A stretch of 42,374 nt of DNA from DASQEH01 sp035633755 (GTDB lineage: Bacteria; Actinomycetota; Actinomycetes; Propionibacteriales; Nocardioidaceae), in assembly GCA_035633755.1 (NCBI GenBank), contig DASQEH010000058.1, forward strand, positions 1 through 42,374, given 5' to 3'. The notes below the pieces were generated by a model. It was not told the origin of the DNA and searched no databases. It saw only the letters and a program-made list of their open reading frames with translations. The translations under genes were made by a program, and so were the position numbers. Positions 11,023-18,260 of this stretch are shown piece by piece; the first letter of the stretch is position 1; every line of letters begins with the position of its first letter.

Positions 11023-11943
11023 ATGGGCCACGGCCACGGCCACGCCGGTGGCCCCGGCCACGCCGGTGGCGACCGCAGGAAGCTCGGGTTCGCGCTCGCC
11101 GTCACCGTCGCGATCCTGGCGGTGCAGGTCGTGGGAGCCGCGGTCTCCGGGAGCCTCGCCTTGCTCGCCGATGCCGGGCACGTGCTCACCGACGTGGCTG
11201 GGCTGACCCTGGCATTGGTGGCGAGCCGGCTGGCGGGCCGGCCCATGACGGAGCTGCGCACCTGGGGGTACCTGCGTGCCGAGGTGATCGCCGCAGCGGC
11301 TCAGGCGGCGGTTCTGCTGGCCGTGGGGGGCTACATCCTCGTCGAGAGCGTGCATCGGATGGTGACGGCGCCGAGCGTCGAGCCTGGGTCGATGGCCGTC
11401 TTCGCTGCGATCGGCCTGGCCGGAAACGCCGTAGCAATCGCGACGCTCGCTGGGTCGCGGGGACACAACCTCAACATGCGGGCGGCTTTCCTCGAGGTCG
11501 TCAGTGACGCGCTGGGATCGGTGGCGGTGCTCGCCGCAGCTGGGGTGATCTGGCTGACCGGGTGGCACCGGGCTGACGCGGTCGCGTCGTTGCTGATCGG
11601 GGCGCTCATTGTGCCGCGGACGCTGCGGTTGCTGCGCGACAGCGTCGACGTCCTGTTGGAGTCGACGCCCAAGGGGCTGGACCTGCTGGCGGTGCGACGC
11701 CACGTGCTGGCGGTACCCCATGTGCAGGCCGTCCATGACCTGCACGCCTCACAGGTAGCCGCGGGGCTTCCCGTGTTCAGCGCGCACCTTGTGGTTGACG
11801 ACTCCTGCTTCCACGACGGCCACCTCACCGGGCTGCTCGACGAGGTTCAGGCGTGCTTGGCCGGGCACTTCGATGTGGAGCACTCGACGATCCAGTTCGA
11901 GGCCAGCTCGCATGTCGACCACGAGCCCGCCGCGCACGAATGA
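11023..11943 (+). CDS. CDF-family cation efflux transporter
   Basis: A 306-residue cation diffusion facilitator (ZitB/CzcD type) that would export Zn(II) or a similar metal. Six TM helices are predicted. The N-terminus is histidine-rich (four His within residues 3-13), partly built from a 15-bp direct repeat (11038-11052 and 11056-11070). The TM2 metal site has H53-x3-D57; in TM5 the usual HxxxD is E158-x3-D162, a His-to-Glu change. A cytoplasmic ferredoxin-like domain (about 200-290) and a His-containing tail follow. ATG 11023 has AGGAGG at 11009-11014 with 8 nt spacing; the in-frame GTG at 11014 overlaps that site. It starts 37 nt after secA and may be co-transcribed. Confidence 0.92.
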   Translation: MGHGHGHAGGPGHAGGDRRKLGFALAVTVAILAVQVVGAAVSGSLALLADAGHVLTDVAGLTLALVASRLAGRPMTELRTWGYLRAEVIAAAAQAAVLLAVGGYILVESVHRMVTAPSVEPGSMAVFAAIGLAGNAVAIATLAGSRGHNLNMRAAFLEVVSDALGSVAVLAAAGVIWLTGWHRADAVASLLIGALIVPRTLRLLRDSVDVLLESTPKGLDLLAVRRHVLAVPHVQAVHDLHASQVAAGLPVFSAHLVVDDSCFHDGHLTGLLDEVQACLAGHFDVEHSTIQFEASSHVDHEPAAHE

Positions 11944-11949
11944 GGTCTC

Positions 11950-12495
11950 TCAGCCGAAGTCGAGGGCGGTGCACAGCCATCGCTCCCGCGAGAACGTCAA
12001 CTGTGCCGCGATAGCGCGTGAGCGGGGTCCGGTCGTCACTCTGGCGGCCACCTCGGCGACATCCGGGCTCGGCCGACAGACGTGGACGGTGGCCACGTGC
12101 TGGCGCCCGGCGCGGGTCCTGCCCGCCGCCCGACGGGCCGCGACGCGCTGCCGGCTCCGGCCGATCTCGGCGTACACCCGAGGATCCGTCCAGCGAGCCA
12201 GCTGCGTCAGCGGACGCTCACTTGCCACCACCTCCACGACGGCTTGCAGGAACCGCGAGGCCCACTCCTGGGGGTCTGCTGGAACCGGTCGCGCGGGAGG
12301 GAGGTCCGGCACGATCGACAGCACAGGTGGGGCCGGGTCGGCCGCTGAGCCGGGCACGAGCGGGAAGGTCAACGCCAGCGCGCCTTGAAGGCTGGGCGGC
12401 GAGGCGACGGGCAGGCGAGCAACGGCGGGGTCCCACCGCAGCTGCCTCGGATCGCCGACGGGGGCCAGCGGGTGTGGGTGCTCGGGCATGGTCAT
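11950..12495 (-). CDS. Rv3235-family protein
   Basis: A 181-residue protein resembling the actinobacterial Rv3235 family, of unknown function. The N-terminal 85 residues are proline-rich and probably disordered. The C-terminal part (about 90-181) is the conserved domain: WASRFLQAVVEVVASERPLTQLARW, then a paired beta region ending RAIAAQLTFSRERWLCTALDFG. No membrane segment is visible. ATG 12495 has GGAGG (complement of 12502-12506) 6 nt upstream, and it overlaps the stop of the LysM gene as ATGA, so the two are translationally coupled. The frame extends upstream inside the LysM gene but without support. It converges on the CDF gene with a 6-nt gap. Confidence 0.75.
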   Translation of the reverse strand: MTMPEHPHPLAPVGDPRQLRWDPAVARLPVASPPSLQGALALTFPLVPGSAADPAPPVLSIVPDLPPARPVPADPQEWASRFLQAVVEVVASERPLTQLARWTDPRVYAEIGRSRQRVAARRAAGRTRAGRQHVATVHVCRPSPDVAEVAARVTTGPRSRAIAAQLTFSRERWLCTALDFG

Positions 12496-13274
12496 GGCTT
12501 GCCTCCAGGAAGCACCAGTGGGGTGCCGGGGTAGATGAGATCGGGATCGGAACCGATGACGTCGCGGTTGGCTCTGTACACGGCGAGCACGTGCCGACTG
12601 ATCGCCGCTTCGGAGGCTCGAGCCGGAAACCTTGCTTGCGCGATTTCCCACAAGGAGTCCCCGGACCGAATGATGTGGATGGCGGCGTCCAGGCGCCCGG
12701 ACGGCAGGTCGGGCATCGCCAGCCCCGTCAGCCGGGGTTGGGCCGCCTCTTCGGCAGAGACCACCGATCCGGTCCCGAGCACTCCAGCACCTCCTGCGGG
12801 TGCGTCGACAGAGTTCGAGCCGGTGGCGTGGGGCTCGGGACAGCCGGCGGTGGCCGGGGTGGCATCAGCGGCGACGGGAGACAGCAGGCTCACTCCGCAC
12901 GCACTGAGCACGACGCGCTGCAGCCACCATGTCCGGGGCAGCCGGGATGCTGCGTCGGCCCGCCTGGATGGCTGCCGTGCAACGAGGGTAGTGGCAGCCG
13001 CGATCGTGGAGACGACGAGGAACGCCAGAGCGACCCAGGTGACAACCGCAGCGACGGCGACGACGACGACGCTGAGCCCAATCGGCTGACCGCCCGTACG
13101 AGCATCGGTGGTCAGCGCCGCGACGTGGCGCAGGGGTGCGGCGGTCAGGGCGTACAGGGCGAAGCCTGCCCCTGCCTCAGTGATGAGCAGCGCGACAAGG
13201 CGGAGCCGACAGCGAGACCGGACGGACCGCCCTCGGCGCCCTGTGTCAAACCTTTTGTTTGCTTGCATTTGCAT
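12492..13274 (-). CDS. Membrane protein with C-terminal LysM domain
   Basis: A 260-residue protein with hydrophobic segments at about 24-46, 66-90 and 119-137, a low-complexity linker, and one C-terminal LysM domain (about 200-256: IIRSGDSLWEIAQARFP...YRANRDVIGSDPDLIYPGTPLVLP). LysM binds peptidoglycan, so this looks like an envelope anchor rather than an enzyme; no catalytic domain is present. The start is uncertain. ATG 13274 has no ribosome site, but a TAGGCT -10-like element lies 5 nt upstream, compatible with leaderless translation. A second ATG is at 13268. The first 11 codons are unusually A/T-rich for this genome. Its stop overlaps the Rv3235-family start. Confidence 0.8.
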   Translation of the reverse strand: MQMQANKRFDTGRRGRSVRSRCRLRLVALLITEAGAGFALYALTAAPLRHVAALTTDARTGGQPIGLSVVVVAVAAVVTWVALAFLVVSTIAAATTLVARQPSRRADAASRLPRTWWLQRVVLSACGVSLLSPVAADATPATAGCPEPHATGSNSVDAPAGGAGVLGTGSVVSAEEAAQPRLTGLAMPDLPSGRLDAAIHIIRSGDSLWEIAQARFPARASEAAISRHVLAVYRANRDVIGSDPDLIYPGTPLVLPGGKP

Positions 13275-13278
13275 GTTT

Positions 13279-13285
13279 TAGCCTA
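13279..13285. promoter_or_regulatory. Overlapping divergent -10-like elements
   Basis: The heptamer TAGCCTA reads TAGCCT on the plus strand (13279-13284) and TAGGCT on the minus strand (13285-13280). The minus copy is 5 nt before the LysM ATG. The plus copy has TTGTTT at 13255-13260 as a possible -35 with 18-bp spacing. The region is markedly A/T-rich. If both work, the two promoters would exclude each other. Confidence 0.35.
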
Positions 13286-13307
13286 TGGACACATCCAACG
13301 CAATCAG

Positions 13308-13316
13308 TTGTCCACA
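13308..13316 (+). promoter_or_regulatory. DnaA box (TTGTCCACA)
   Basis: Perfect match to the GC-genome form of the DnaA box, TTGTCCACA. It sits in the 82-bp divergent region between the LysM gene and the Sm-like repeat gene, 41 nt before the latter's ATG. A second perfect box lies about 1 kb to the right. A single box is not an origin; it may serve transcriptional control or DnaA titration. Confidence 0.5.
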
Positions 13317-13356
13317 GGGGCGCCTCGACGGTGTGGCGCCCGCTACGGTCTAGCCC

Positions 13357-13923
13357 ATGCGTTGGCAGGAGCTGTTCGCCGATCTGGAGGCTCAGGCGAG
13401 CGCGCTCGAGCGGGCAGCCACGGATGCAGAGATCTCCGAGCGCACCCGCGGTGAGGTGGCTCGCGTGGCGATGGCCAACCGCTTGCGGGCGCAGGTCGGC
13501 GCTCGGCTCACGGCCCGCGTCTGGGGGGCCGGTGACATCAGTGGCCGCCTGGAGAGAGTCGGGGCCGACTGGGTGCTTGTGTTGGCCGGGAGCGAGATGG
13601 TCGTGCCGACGTCGGCCCTGATGTTCTGCGTGGATATGCCGCTGGAGGCGGTCAGTGCCGACTCCGTGTCCGTGGTCACCAGTCGCCTCGGCCTCACCTC
13701 GGTGCTGCGAGCGGTGGCGCGGGACCGAAGCGTCGTGACGGTGGTGACGCGCGACGGCGCCACTGTCACAGGGACGCCGGACCGAGTCGGTGCGGATTTC
13801 CTCGACGTGGCCGTCCACGAGGTCGGCGTCCCTCCGAGGCGCTCGCAGGTCAGGTCACGGGCAACCGTCCCGTTCGAGGCAATCGGCTGTGTGCGGCGAC
13901 GGGCTACCGGCTGGGAGGTGTGA
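13357..13923 (+). CDS. Conserved hypothetical protein with two Sm/SH3-like repeats
   Basis: A 188-residue protein of unknown function. The N-terminal 45 residues form a helix or coiled coil (MRWQELFADLEAQASALERAA...). Two similar beta-rich units follow, each with the pattern G-x-x-x-RVGAD-(W/F)-L-V and a hydrophobic VP-(T/F)-x-A-(L/I) end: about 60-90 and about 135-180. The pattern suggests tandem Sm/SH3-like barrels, which is inference from sequence rhythm. No signal peptide or TM segment is seen. The ATG has no ribosome site; TACGGT (13344-13349) lies 7 nt upstream, so leaderless translation is plausible. It is divergent from the LysM gene and convergent with the HTH gene. Confidence 0.75.
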   Translation: MRWQELFADLEAQASALERAATDAEISERTRGEVARVAMANRLRAQVGARLTARVWGAGDISGRLERVGADWVLVLAGSEMVVPTSALMFCVDMPLEAVSADSVSVVTSRLGLTSVLRAVARDRSVVTVVTRDGATVTGTPDRVGADFLDVAVHEVGVPPRRSQVRSRATVPFEAIGCVRRRATGWEV

Positions 13924-13943
13924 GAGCCGGCGGTCAGGTGCGG

Positions 13944-14222
13944 CTACTCGAGAACCGGCTCCTCGTCGAGCGGCGCCCGGCTCTGTGCCGAGCCGTCGTC
14001 GCCGACGTACGGATGCTCGCGGATGAACTGCTGGGTGGTGGAGTACGCCTGCTTGATGTACCCCTCCAAGGCCGAGGCTTCAACGCGCCACTGGCCTCGG
14101 CCCCCGATCTTGATAGCCGGAAGCTCGCCTCGTCGCACCAGAGCGTAGACCTGAGCGACAGAGATGTTCAGCACCTCAGCCACGTCTGCCAATGCCAAGA
14201 AGCGTGGGCTCATCTCGGCCAT
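13944..14222 (-). CDS. Small HTH DNA-binding protein (BldC/excisionase-like)
   Basis: A 92-residue DNA-binding protein with a MerR/excisionase-type winged helix-turn-helix (about 5-62). FLALADVAEVLNISVAQVY forms the HTH, followed by the wing ALVRRGELPAIKIGGRGQWRVEASALEGYI. This is the architecture of BldC-like actinobacterial regulators, which bind direct repeats cooperatively, but it is not clearly BldC itself. The acidic C-terminal tail (about 75-92) may be disordered. Starts at 14222 or 14213 are both possible; neither has a good ribosome site. It is divergent from the SAF gene, and a perfect DnaA box lies between them. It may regulate the neighbouring SAF/CpaE genes; that is inference. 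Confidence 0.85.
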   Translation of the reverse strand: MAEMSPRFLALADVAEVLNISVAQVYALVRRGELPAIKIGGRGQWRVEASALEGYIKQAYSTTQQFIREHPYVGDDGSAQSRAPLDEEPVLE

Positions 14223-14273
14223 GGCGAGCAGTGTTTCACGGATGTCACCCAGGCGGCGGAAGCGCTCACAGCC

Positions 14274-14282
14274 TGTGGATAA
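14274..14282 (-). promoter_or_regulatory. DnaA box (TTATCCACA)
   Basis: The minus strand reads TTATCCACA, the exact consensus DnaA box. It lies in the 99-bp divergent region between the HTH gene (start 14222) and the SAF gene (start 14322), about 50 bp and 40 bp from the two start codons. Together with the box at 13308-13316 it brackets the Sm-like and HTH genes. Confidence 0.55.
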
Positions 14283-14321
14283 CTCTTTCCAATTCCACTC
14301 ACGTCTGCGCAGAATACCGCC

Positions 14322-15020
14322 GTGTCTCTCTCGCAGCGGGTCAGCCCGGACCGCAGCAGCGCCGGATCAACGCGACAGGGAGGCGTTCCCGGCTCTCCGG
14401 TGGCATCGCGGGCGGGGGTGACTCGGTGGGCAGACCCACGGCTGTGGGTGGGTGTGCTGCTGGTGCTCGGCTCGGTGGTTCTCGGTGCGAAGCTGTTGGC
14501 CGCGGCCGACGACACGGTGGCGATATGGCAGCTCGAGCGGGACATGGTGGCGGGCTCGGCCGTCACCTCGGCCGATCTCCGGGTCACGCGCGTGCACTTC
14601 GACGAGCCAGCCGACTCCGCGCGGTATGTCGACGCGTCCTCGCGCCTTCCCGCCGACGCCACCCTGACACGTGACATCGGAGCCGGCGAGATGCTCACCG
14701 TCTCCAGCGTCACAACGGCATCGACGGTGCCGCCGCAGATCCTGCCGCTGGCCGTGACGGCCGCAGGGATGCCTTCCGAGCTGGCTCCGGGAGACTCGGT
14801 GGACGTGTGGGCGACGCCAACGGACGACGCAGGTGGCGGCCGGGCGCGCCCCGTCCAGGTCCTGCAGGATGCCACCGTCACCGATGTGGGTGCGGCCGCA
14901 GCAGTCGGAATCGGCGGGGACCGACAGGTGGCCGTCGCGCTGCCCCACGATGCCGACGTCGGGTCGGCACTGCGATCCCTCCACGAGGCGACTGTCGTGC
15001 TCGTTCAGAACGGGTCCTGA
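14322..15020 (+). CDS. SAF-domain, CpaB/RcpC-like membrane-anchored protein
   Basis: A 232-residue protein with a cytoplasmic N-tail (about 1-38), one TM helix (about 42-62, LWVGVLLVLGSVVLGAKLLAA) and an extracytoplasmic SAF domain (about 65-125; VAGSAVTSADLRVTRVHF...TLTRDIGAGEML). It ends in a CpaB-like domain (LAPGDSVDVWATP). In Tad/Flp pilus systems CpaB/RcpC interacts with the secretin; actinobacteria lack that outer membrane, so the role here is unknown. GTG 14322 has no ribosome site; CAGAAT (14310-14315), with TTTCCA (14286-14291) 18 bp upstream, could be a promoter for a leaderless transcript. The stop is 3 nt before the CpaE-like gene. Confidence 0.82.
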   Translation: MSLSQRVSPDRSSAGSTRQGGVPGSPVASRAGVTRWADPRLWVGVLLVLGSVVLGAKLLAAADDTVAIWQLERDMVAGSAVTSADLRVTRVHFDEPADSARYVDASSRLPADATLTRDIGAGEMLTVSSVTTASTVPPQILPLAVTAAGMPSELAPGDSVDVWATPTDDAGGGRARPVQVLQDATVTDVGAAAAVGIGGDRQVAVALPHDADVGSALRSLHEATVVLVQNGS

Positions 15021-15023
15021 CCG

Positions 15024-16277
15024 GTGTCCACGGGGGTTCTCGTGGCCGTCGGCGTTGTCGACTTCGAGGCGGCCGTGCTGTCCATCGCCGCTGAGCCGCG
15101 AATGCACGTGGTACGTCGCTGCGTCGATGTGGCCGATCTCGTGGCCACCGCGGCCAGCCGGCAGGCCGACGCGGCGCTCATCTCGGCCCAGCTGCGCGGC
15201 ATCGACGCAGAGATCGTGGACCGGCTGCGGAGCGAGGGCGTAGCGGTGGTTGGAGTGGTCGCCGAGGCCTCGAGCGCGGACGAGGCGCTGCTGCGGCAGA
15301 TCGGCGTGGACCACGTCGCCTCGGTCGACGACCTGGTGTCGCTGGCCGAGCTCGTGTCGCAGGCGGTCCGCAGCCCTCACCGGCCGCCGGAGGCCGACCG
15401 GCTCCCCGACCGAGACCCGGACGAGAGTCGGCCGCTCCGGCGGGCGGGGCAGGTCGTCGCGGTCTGGGGCCCCACGGGAGCACCGGGCAGGTCCACGGTG
15501 GCCCTGGGCGTCAGCGCCGAGCTGTCCAGTGCGGGCGCCTCGACGCACCTCGTTGACGCCGATGTCTACGGTGGCGCGGTGGCTGCCATGCTCGGCATGC
15601 TGGACGAGTCCTCGGGGCTGCTCGCCGCTGCCCGCGCCGCCAACAGCGGGTCCCTGACCGTTGACCTGCTGGCGGCGCAGGCCAGGCAGGTCGACCGCAA
15701 TCTGCGGGTCTTGACCGGGCTCCCACGCGCCGACCGCTGGACCGAGGTGAAGGCAGTCCTGCTCCGCAACATCCTCGAGGTGTCGCGCTCCCTGGCTGCT
15801 TTCACCGTCGTGGACTGCGGGTTCAACCTGGAGTTCGATGAGGAGATCTCGTACGACACGTCGGCGCCTCGTCGCAACGGTGCCACGGTCGAGGCCCTCG
15901 AGCGGGCTGACGTGGTTCTTGTCGTGGGCGCAGCCGATCCGGTGAGCCTGTCCCGTTTGATCCGTGGGGTCAGCGAGCTGAAGACCGTCGTGCCGTCGGT
16001 CTCCCCCTGGATCGTGGTGAACAGGGTCCGGACGGGTTCCGGGTGGTCGCCGGACGAGGTGGTGTCGACGGTGCAGAAAGCCACCGGCGTCCACTCCGTC
16101 CGAGTCCTGCCCGACGATCCCGCGTCGTGTTCGCGGGCGCTCATGTACGGGCGTTCGCTGGTGGAGTGCGCACCCGACGCAAGGCTCAGCAGAGCGATGA
16201 ACGCGTTGGCAGGTGAGCTGGTGGCGGCAGGTCGGGGAGCCGCTGCGGTGCCCGCCCGCCGGCGCCGCTGGAGATGA
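15024..16277 (+). CDS. CpaE-like MinD/ParA-family ATPase with degenerate P-loop
   Basis: A 417-residue protein. The N-terminal part (about 1-110) resembles a receiver-like domain of CpaE type. The C-terminal part (about 140-395) is a SIMIBI P-loop domain: strand VVAVWG, loop GPTGAPGRST (149-158), HLVDADVYGGAVAAMLG, FTVVDCGFNLEF (Walker B-like) and WIVVNRV. At the P-loop the normal lysine is R156, and the MinD signature lysine is also absent, so ATP hydrolysis is doubtful. CpaE proteins localise Tad pilus machines, but no TadA, TadB/C, prepilin peptidase or Flp pilin gene is in this window. It follows the SAF gene by 3 nt and is surely in the same operon. Confidence 0.8.
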   Translation: MSTGVLVAVGVVDFEAAVLSIAAEPRMHVVRRCVDVADLVATAASRQADAALISAQLRGIDAEIVDRLRSEGVAVVGVVAEASSADEALLRQIGVDHVASVDDLVSLAELVSQAVRSPHRPPEADRLPDRDPDESRPLRRAGQVVAVWGPTGAPGRSTVALGVSAELSSAGASTHLVDADVYGGAVAAMLGMLDESSGLLAAARAANSGSLTVDLLAAQARQVDRNLRVLTGLPRADRWTEVKAVLLRNILEVSRSLAAFTVVDCGFNLEFDEEISYDTSAPRRNGATVEALERADVVLVVGAADPVSLSRLIRGVSELKTVVPSVSPWIVVNRVRTGSGWSPDEVVSTVQKATGVHSVRVLPDDPASCSRALMYGRSLVECAPDARLSRAMNALAGELVAAGRGAAAVPARRRRWR

Positions 16278-16306
16278 GAGGACCAGCCTCCACCACCTCT
16301 GTGACG

Positions 16307-17674
16307 TCAGGTCGACAGCAGGAGCCACAGCCCTGTCACCGTGTAGCCCACCATGAGCACCAACAAGGGGAGCTGGGCTGTCAGCGCCCGACCTGGCGGC
16401 AGCAGCCGCACCGATCGATCGTGCGCAGCGACAACTCCCAGCACGTGCCCGAGAACGACAGCGAGAACCTTCACCACGGCCAGCGCCGTCGGATGGTCGT
16501 AGATGGCATACCGGTTGATGCCGGCAGCCCAGGCGGTCAGGTTCCAGCCCCGGGACAGCGGATCTCCGAGCACCTGCACGAAGGCAACGAACTCCGACAC
16601 GAAGAAGGACAGATAGTGCGCGACCACGTAGCCGACCACGATCGGGACGACGGAGTGGGCCAGTCGGTTGGCGAAGGATGACGCCTCGACCTGGCCCAGC
16701 CTCGCGGCCAGGAGGCAGGCAGCGGTGAAGGTGACGAACACGATGAGGCAGAACGAGAGCAGGGCGGCTGAGTTGAGCAAGGTGGAGTACTCGGCGCGCT
16801 GCTGCGCCCAGCCCAGCCACCGCGGGAGCTCCTTGAAGCTGTCGAAGGCGGTCGACCCGAACAGCACGGACACGACAGCCACCAGCCCGCGCTCAGGCGG
16901 CAGGGCGTCCAGGTTCTGCAACGGGTTGCGGACGACCAGCACACCGTCGCTGCGTCGCCCGAAGGGTGACAGCCTGGCGACGAGCGACGCGTAGACCTCG
17001 AACGGGTCGGCGTAGGCGAACCACGATTCTCCGCACAGCATCGCGCCGGCTACCAGCACGAGTGCCACCAGCGCGAACCACAGCCGGACGACGGACAGGT
17101 CCTGGGCCAAGGCGGAGTCGGCCAGCTCCAGCCACACGAACGAGAACAGCAGGAGGGCAGCGGGCCACAAGCCGAATCGCGACGCGTCGACGAGTCCCCT
17201 GGCTGGGTCGAGCGACGCCACCCGGCAGATCGCCCGGTGCAGCCATCGCAGCGGGTTGCAGAGCCGGTAGACCGGCCCGAGCAGCAGCGCAGCCGGAACC
17301 AGGCCCACCCACAGGACGACGTACACCGCCCGGAAGGCAGGGTTGACGAGGGTGTCGCGGCCGAAGATCGCCGCCATCACCACCCACGCCGTGATCACCA
17401 GCACGCTGACGACCAGGGTCCCGCGGGTGATTCGTGAGTCGACGACGCGTGCCAGCCACGCCCATAGTGGGCGACCGCTCGCATCACCGTGGAAGCGTGA
17501 CGTCCGCCAGGCCAGCGCGAGGACCACAGCGGACGCCACGAGCGCCGCCCCGGCGGCGAGGTAGGCAAGCTCGACCGGGATCGGGAGGTCCTGGCGCCCT
17601 CCCACACCGTGGGCCAGGAGGGAGTCCCGCCCGTCCGGCCGGTATTCGACAGACCCCTGCTGCGAGATGCCCAC
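16307..17674 (-). CDS. Polytopic membrane protein (fenitrothion hydrolase-like annotation family)
   Basis: A 455-residue integral membrane protein with roughly ten hydrophobic segments. The N-terminal block LLAHGVGGRQDLPIP is typical of an actinobacterial family sometimes annotated as fenitrothion hydrolase after a Burkholderia membrane protein. I see no hydrolase motif, so the enzymatic name should not be trusted. Loops contain conserved-looking polar patches: CNPLRWLHR, GESWFAYADPFEVY, and VRNPLQNLDALPPERG. GTG 17674 lies 7 nt after the stop of the upstream lipoprotein gene; the ribosome site is weak, so coupling is likely. The pair suggests joint function at the cell surface. It converges on the CpaE-like gene with a 29-bp gap. 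Confidence 0.75.
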   Translation of the reverse strand: MGISQQGSVEYRPDGRDSLLAHGVGGRQDLPIPVELAYLAAGAALVASAVVLALAWRTSRFHGDASGRPLWAWLARVVDSRITRGTLVVSVLVITAWVVMAAIFGRDTLVNPAFRAVYVVLWVGLVPAALLLGPVYRLCNPLRWLHRAICRVASLDPARGLVDASRFGLWPAALLLFSFVWLELADSALAQDLSVVRLWFALVALVLVAGAMLCGESWFAYADPFEVYASLVARLSPFGRRSDGVLVVRNPLQNLDALPPERGLVAVVSVLFGSTAFDSFKELPRWLGWAQQRAEYSTLLNSAALLSFCLIVFVTFTAACLLAARLGQVEASSFANRLAHSVVPIVVGYVVAHYLSFFVSEFVAFVQVLGDPLSRGWNLTAWAAGINRYAIYDHPTALAVVKVLAVVLGHVLGVVAAHDRSVRLLPPGRALTAQLPLLVLMVGYTVTGLWLLLST

Positions 17675-17681
17675 CGCGTCG

Positions 17682-18077
17682 CTAGCTGACCTGCAGGGTG
17701 ACCAACGTGAGCTCGAGGTGGTGCGACTCCACGGGGAACCGTCCCGGACTGTCGAGGGTGAAGGCCGGGAGCTCTTCGGCGTCAGCGCCCTTGCGGATCT
17801 GGAACTCGTGTTCGGGGTCGGAGTGCACGTGGATCTCGTCCGCCACGTCGCTCGTGACCACGAGCTGTATGGGCTGACCCTGCTCGACCTCGACGACGCG
17901 GCCGTCGGCCGGCTCGATGGAGCCGTCCTGCTGGCGGATCTCGATCGTCACCGGCGCGCCCGGGTCGGTCTCCGAGTCGCTTGCGTCGGCACTGCCTGCG
18001 TCGTCGCTGCAGGCGGTGGCCAGGCACAGTGCGAGGGTGGCAGCGGCCTGCGCGACGAGGCGGGTCGAGCGGGTCAC
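17682..18077 (-). CDS. Cupredoxin-like lipoprotein
   Basis: A 131-residue secreted lipoprotein. From GTG 18077 it has a signal peptide with lipobox-like ATAC (lipid cysteine C23), an acidic linker, then a single beta-sandwich domain. The sequence VEQGQPIQLVVTSDVADEIHVHSDPEHEFQI and the closing PGRFPVESHHLELTLVTLQV are typical of cupredoxin-like EfeO/plastocyanin-fold proteins. His residues in HVHSD and SHHLE could bind metal; the complete blue-copper ligand set (His-Cys-His-Met) is not evident. GTG 18077 has AGGAG 5 nt upstream (complement of 18083-18087), better than ATG 18092, which has none. It precedes the membrane protein by 7 nt, so it is the first gene of a two-gene operon. Confidence 0.8.
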   Translation of the reverse strand: MTRSTRLVAQAAATLALCLATACSDDAGSADASDSETDPGAPVTIEIRQQDGSIEPADGRVVEVEQGQPIQLVVTSDVADEIHVHSDPEHEFQIRKGADAEELPAFTLDSPGRFPVESHHLELTLVTLQVS

Positions 18078-18260
18078 GGGGGCTCCTGTCATCGGTCGTG
18101 AACGGCGGCGGGGGCGGCGCGGCTGCCCGGCTGCTCGCCCTTGCGGCCAGGTCCAAGTGGGCACGGCGACCGCAGACGTGGCATGGTACACAAAGCAGAA
18201 GTAACGGACTTGCTACCGTGGCGGCATGAGCCGCACGGGCGCACGACGACGGGAGGTGGC

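Noticed and set aside
13308..14282. A chromosomal or plasmid replication origin
   Set aside because: Only two DnaA boxes about 1 kb apart, no dnaA/dnaN or rep gene and no extended AT-rich unwinding element.
14322..16277. A complete Tad/Flp pilus locus
   Set aside because: Only CpaB- and CpaE-like genes are present; no TadA ATPase, TadB/C, prepilin peptidase or pilin gene is found in the window.
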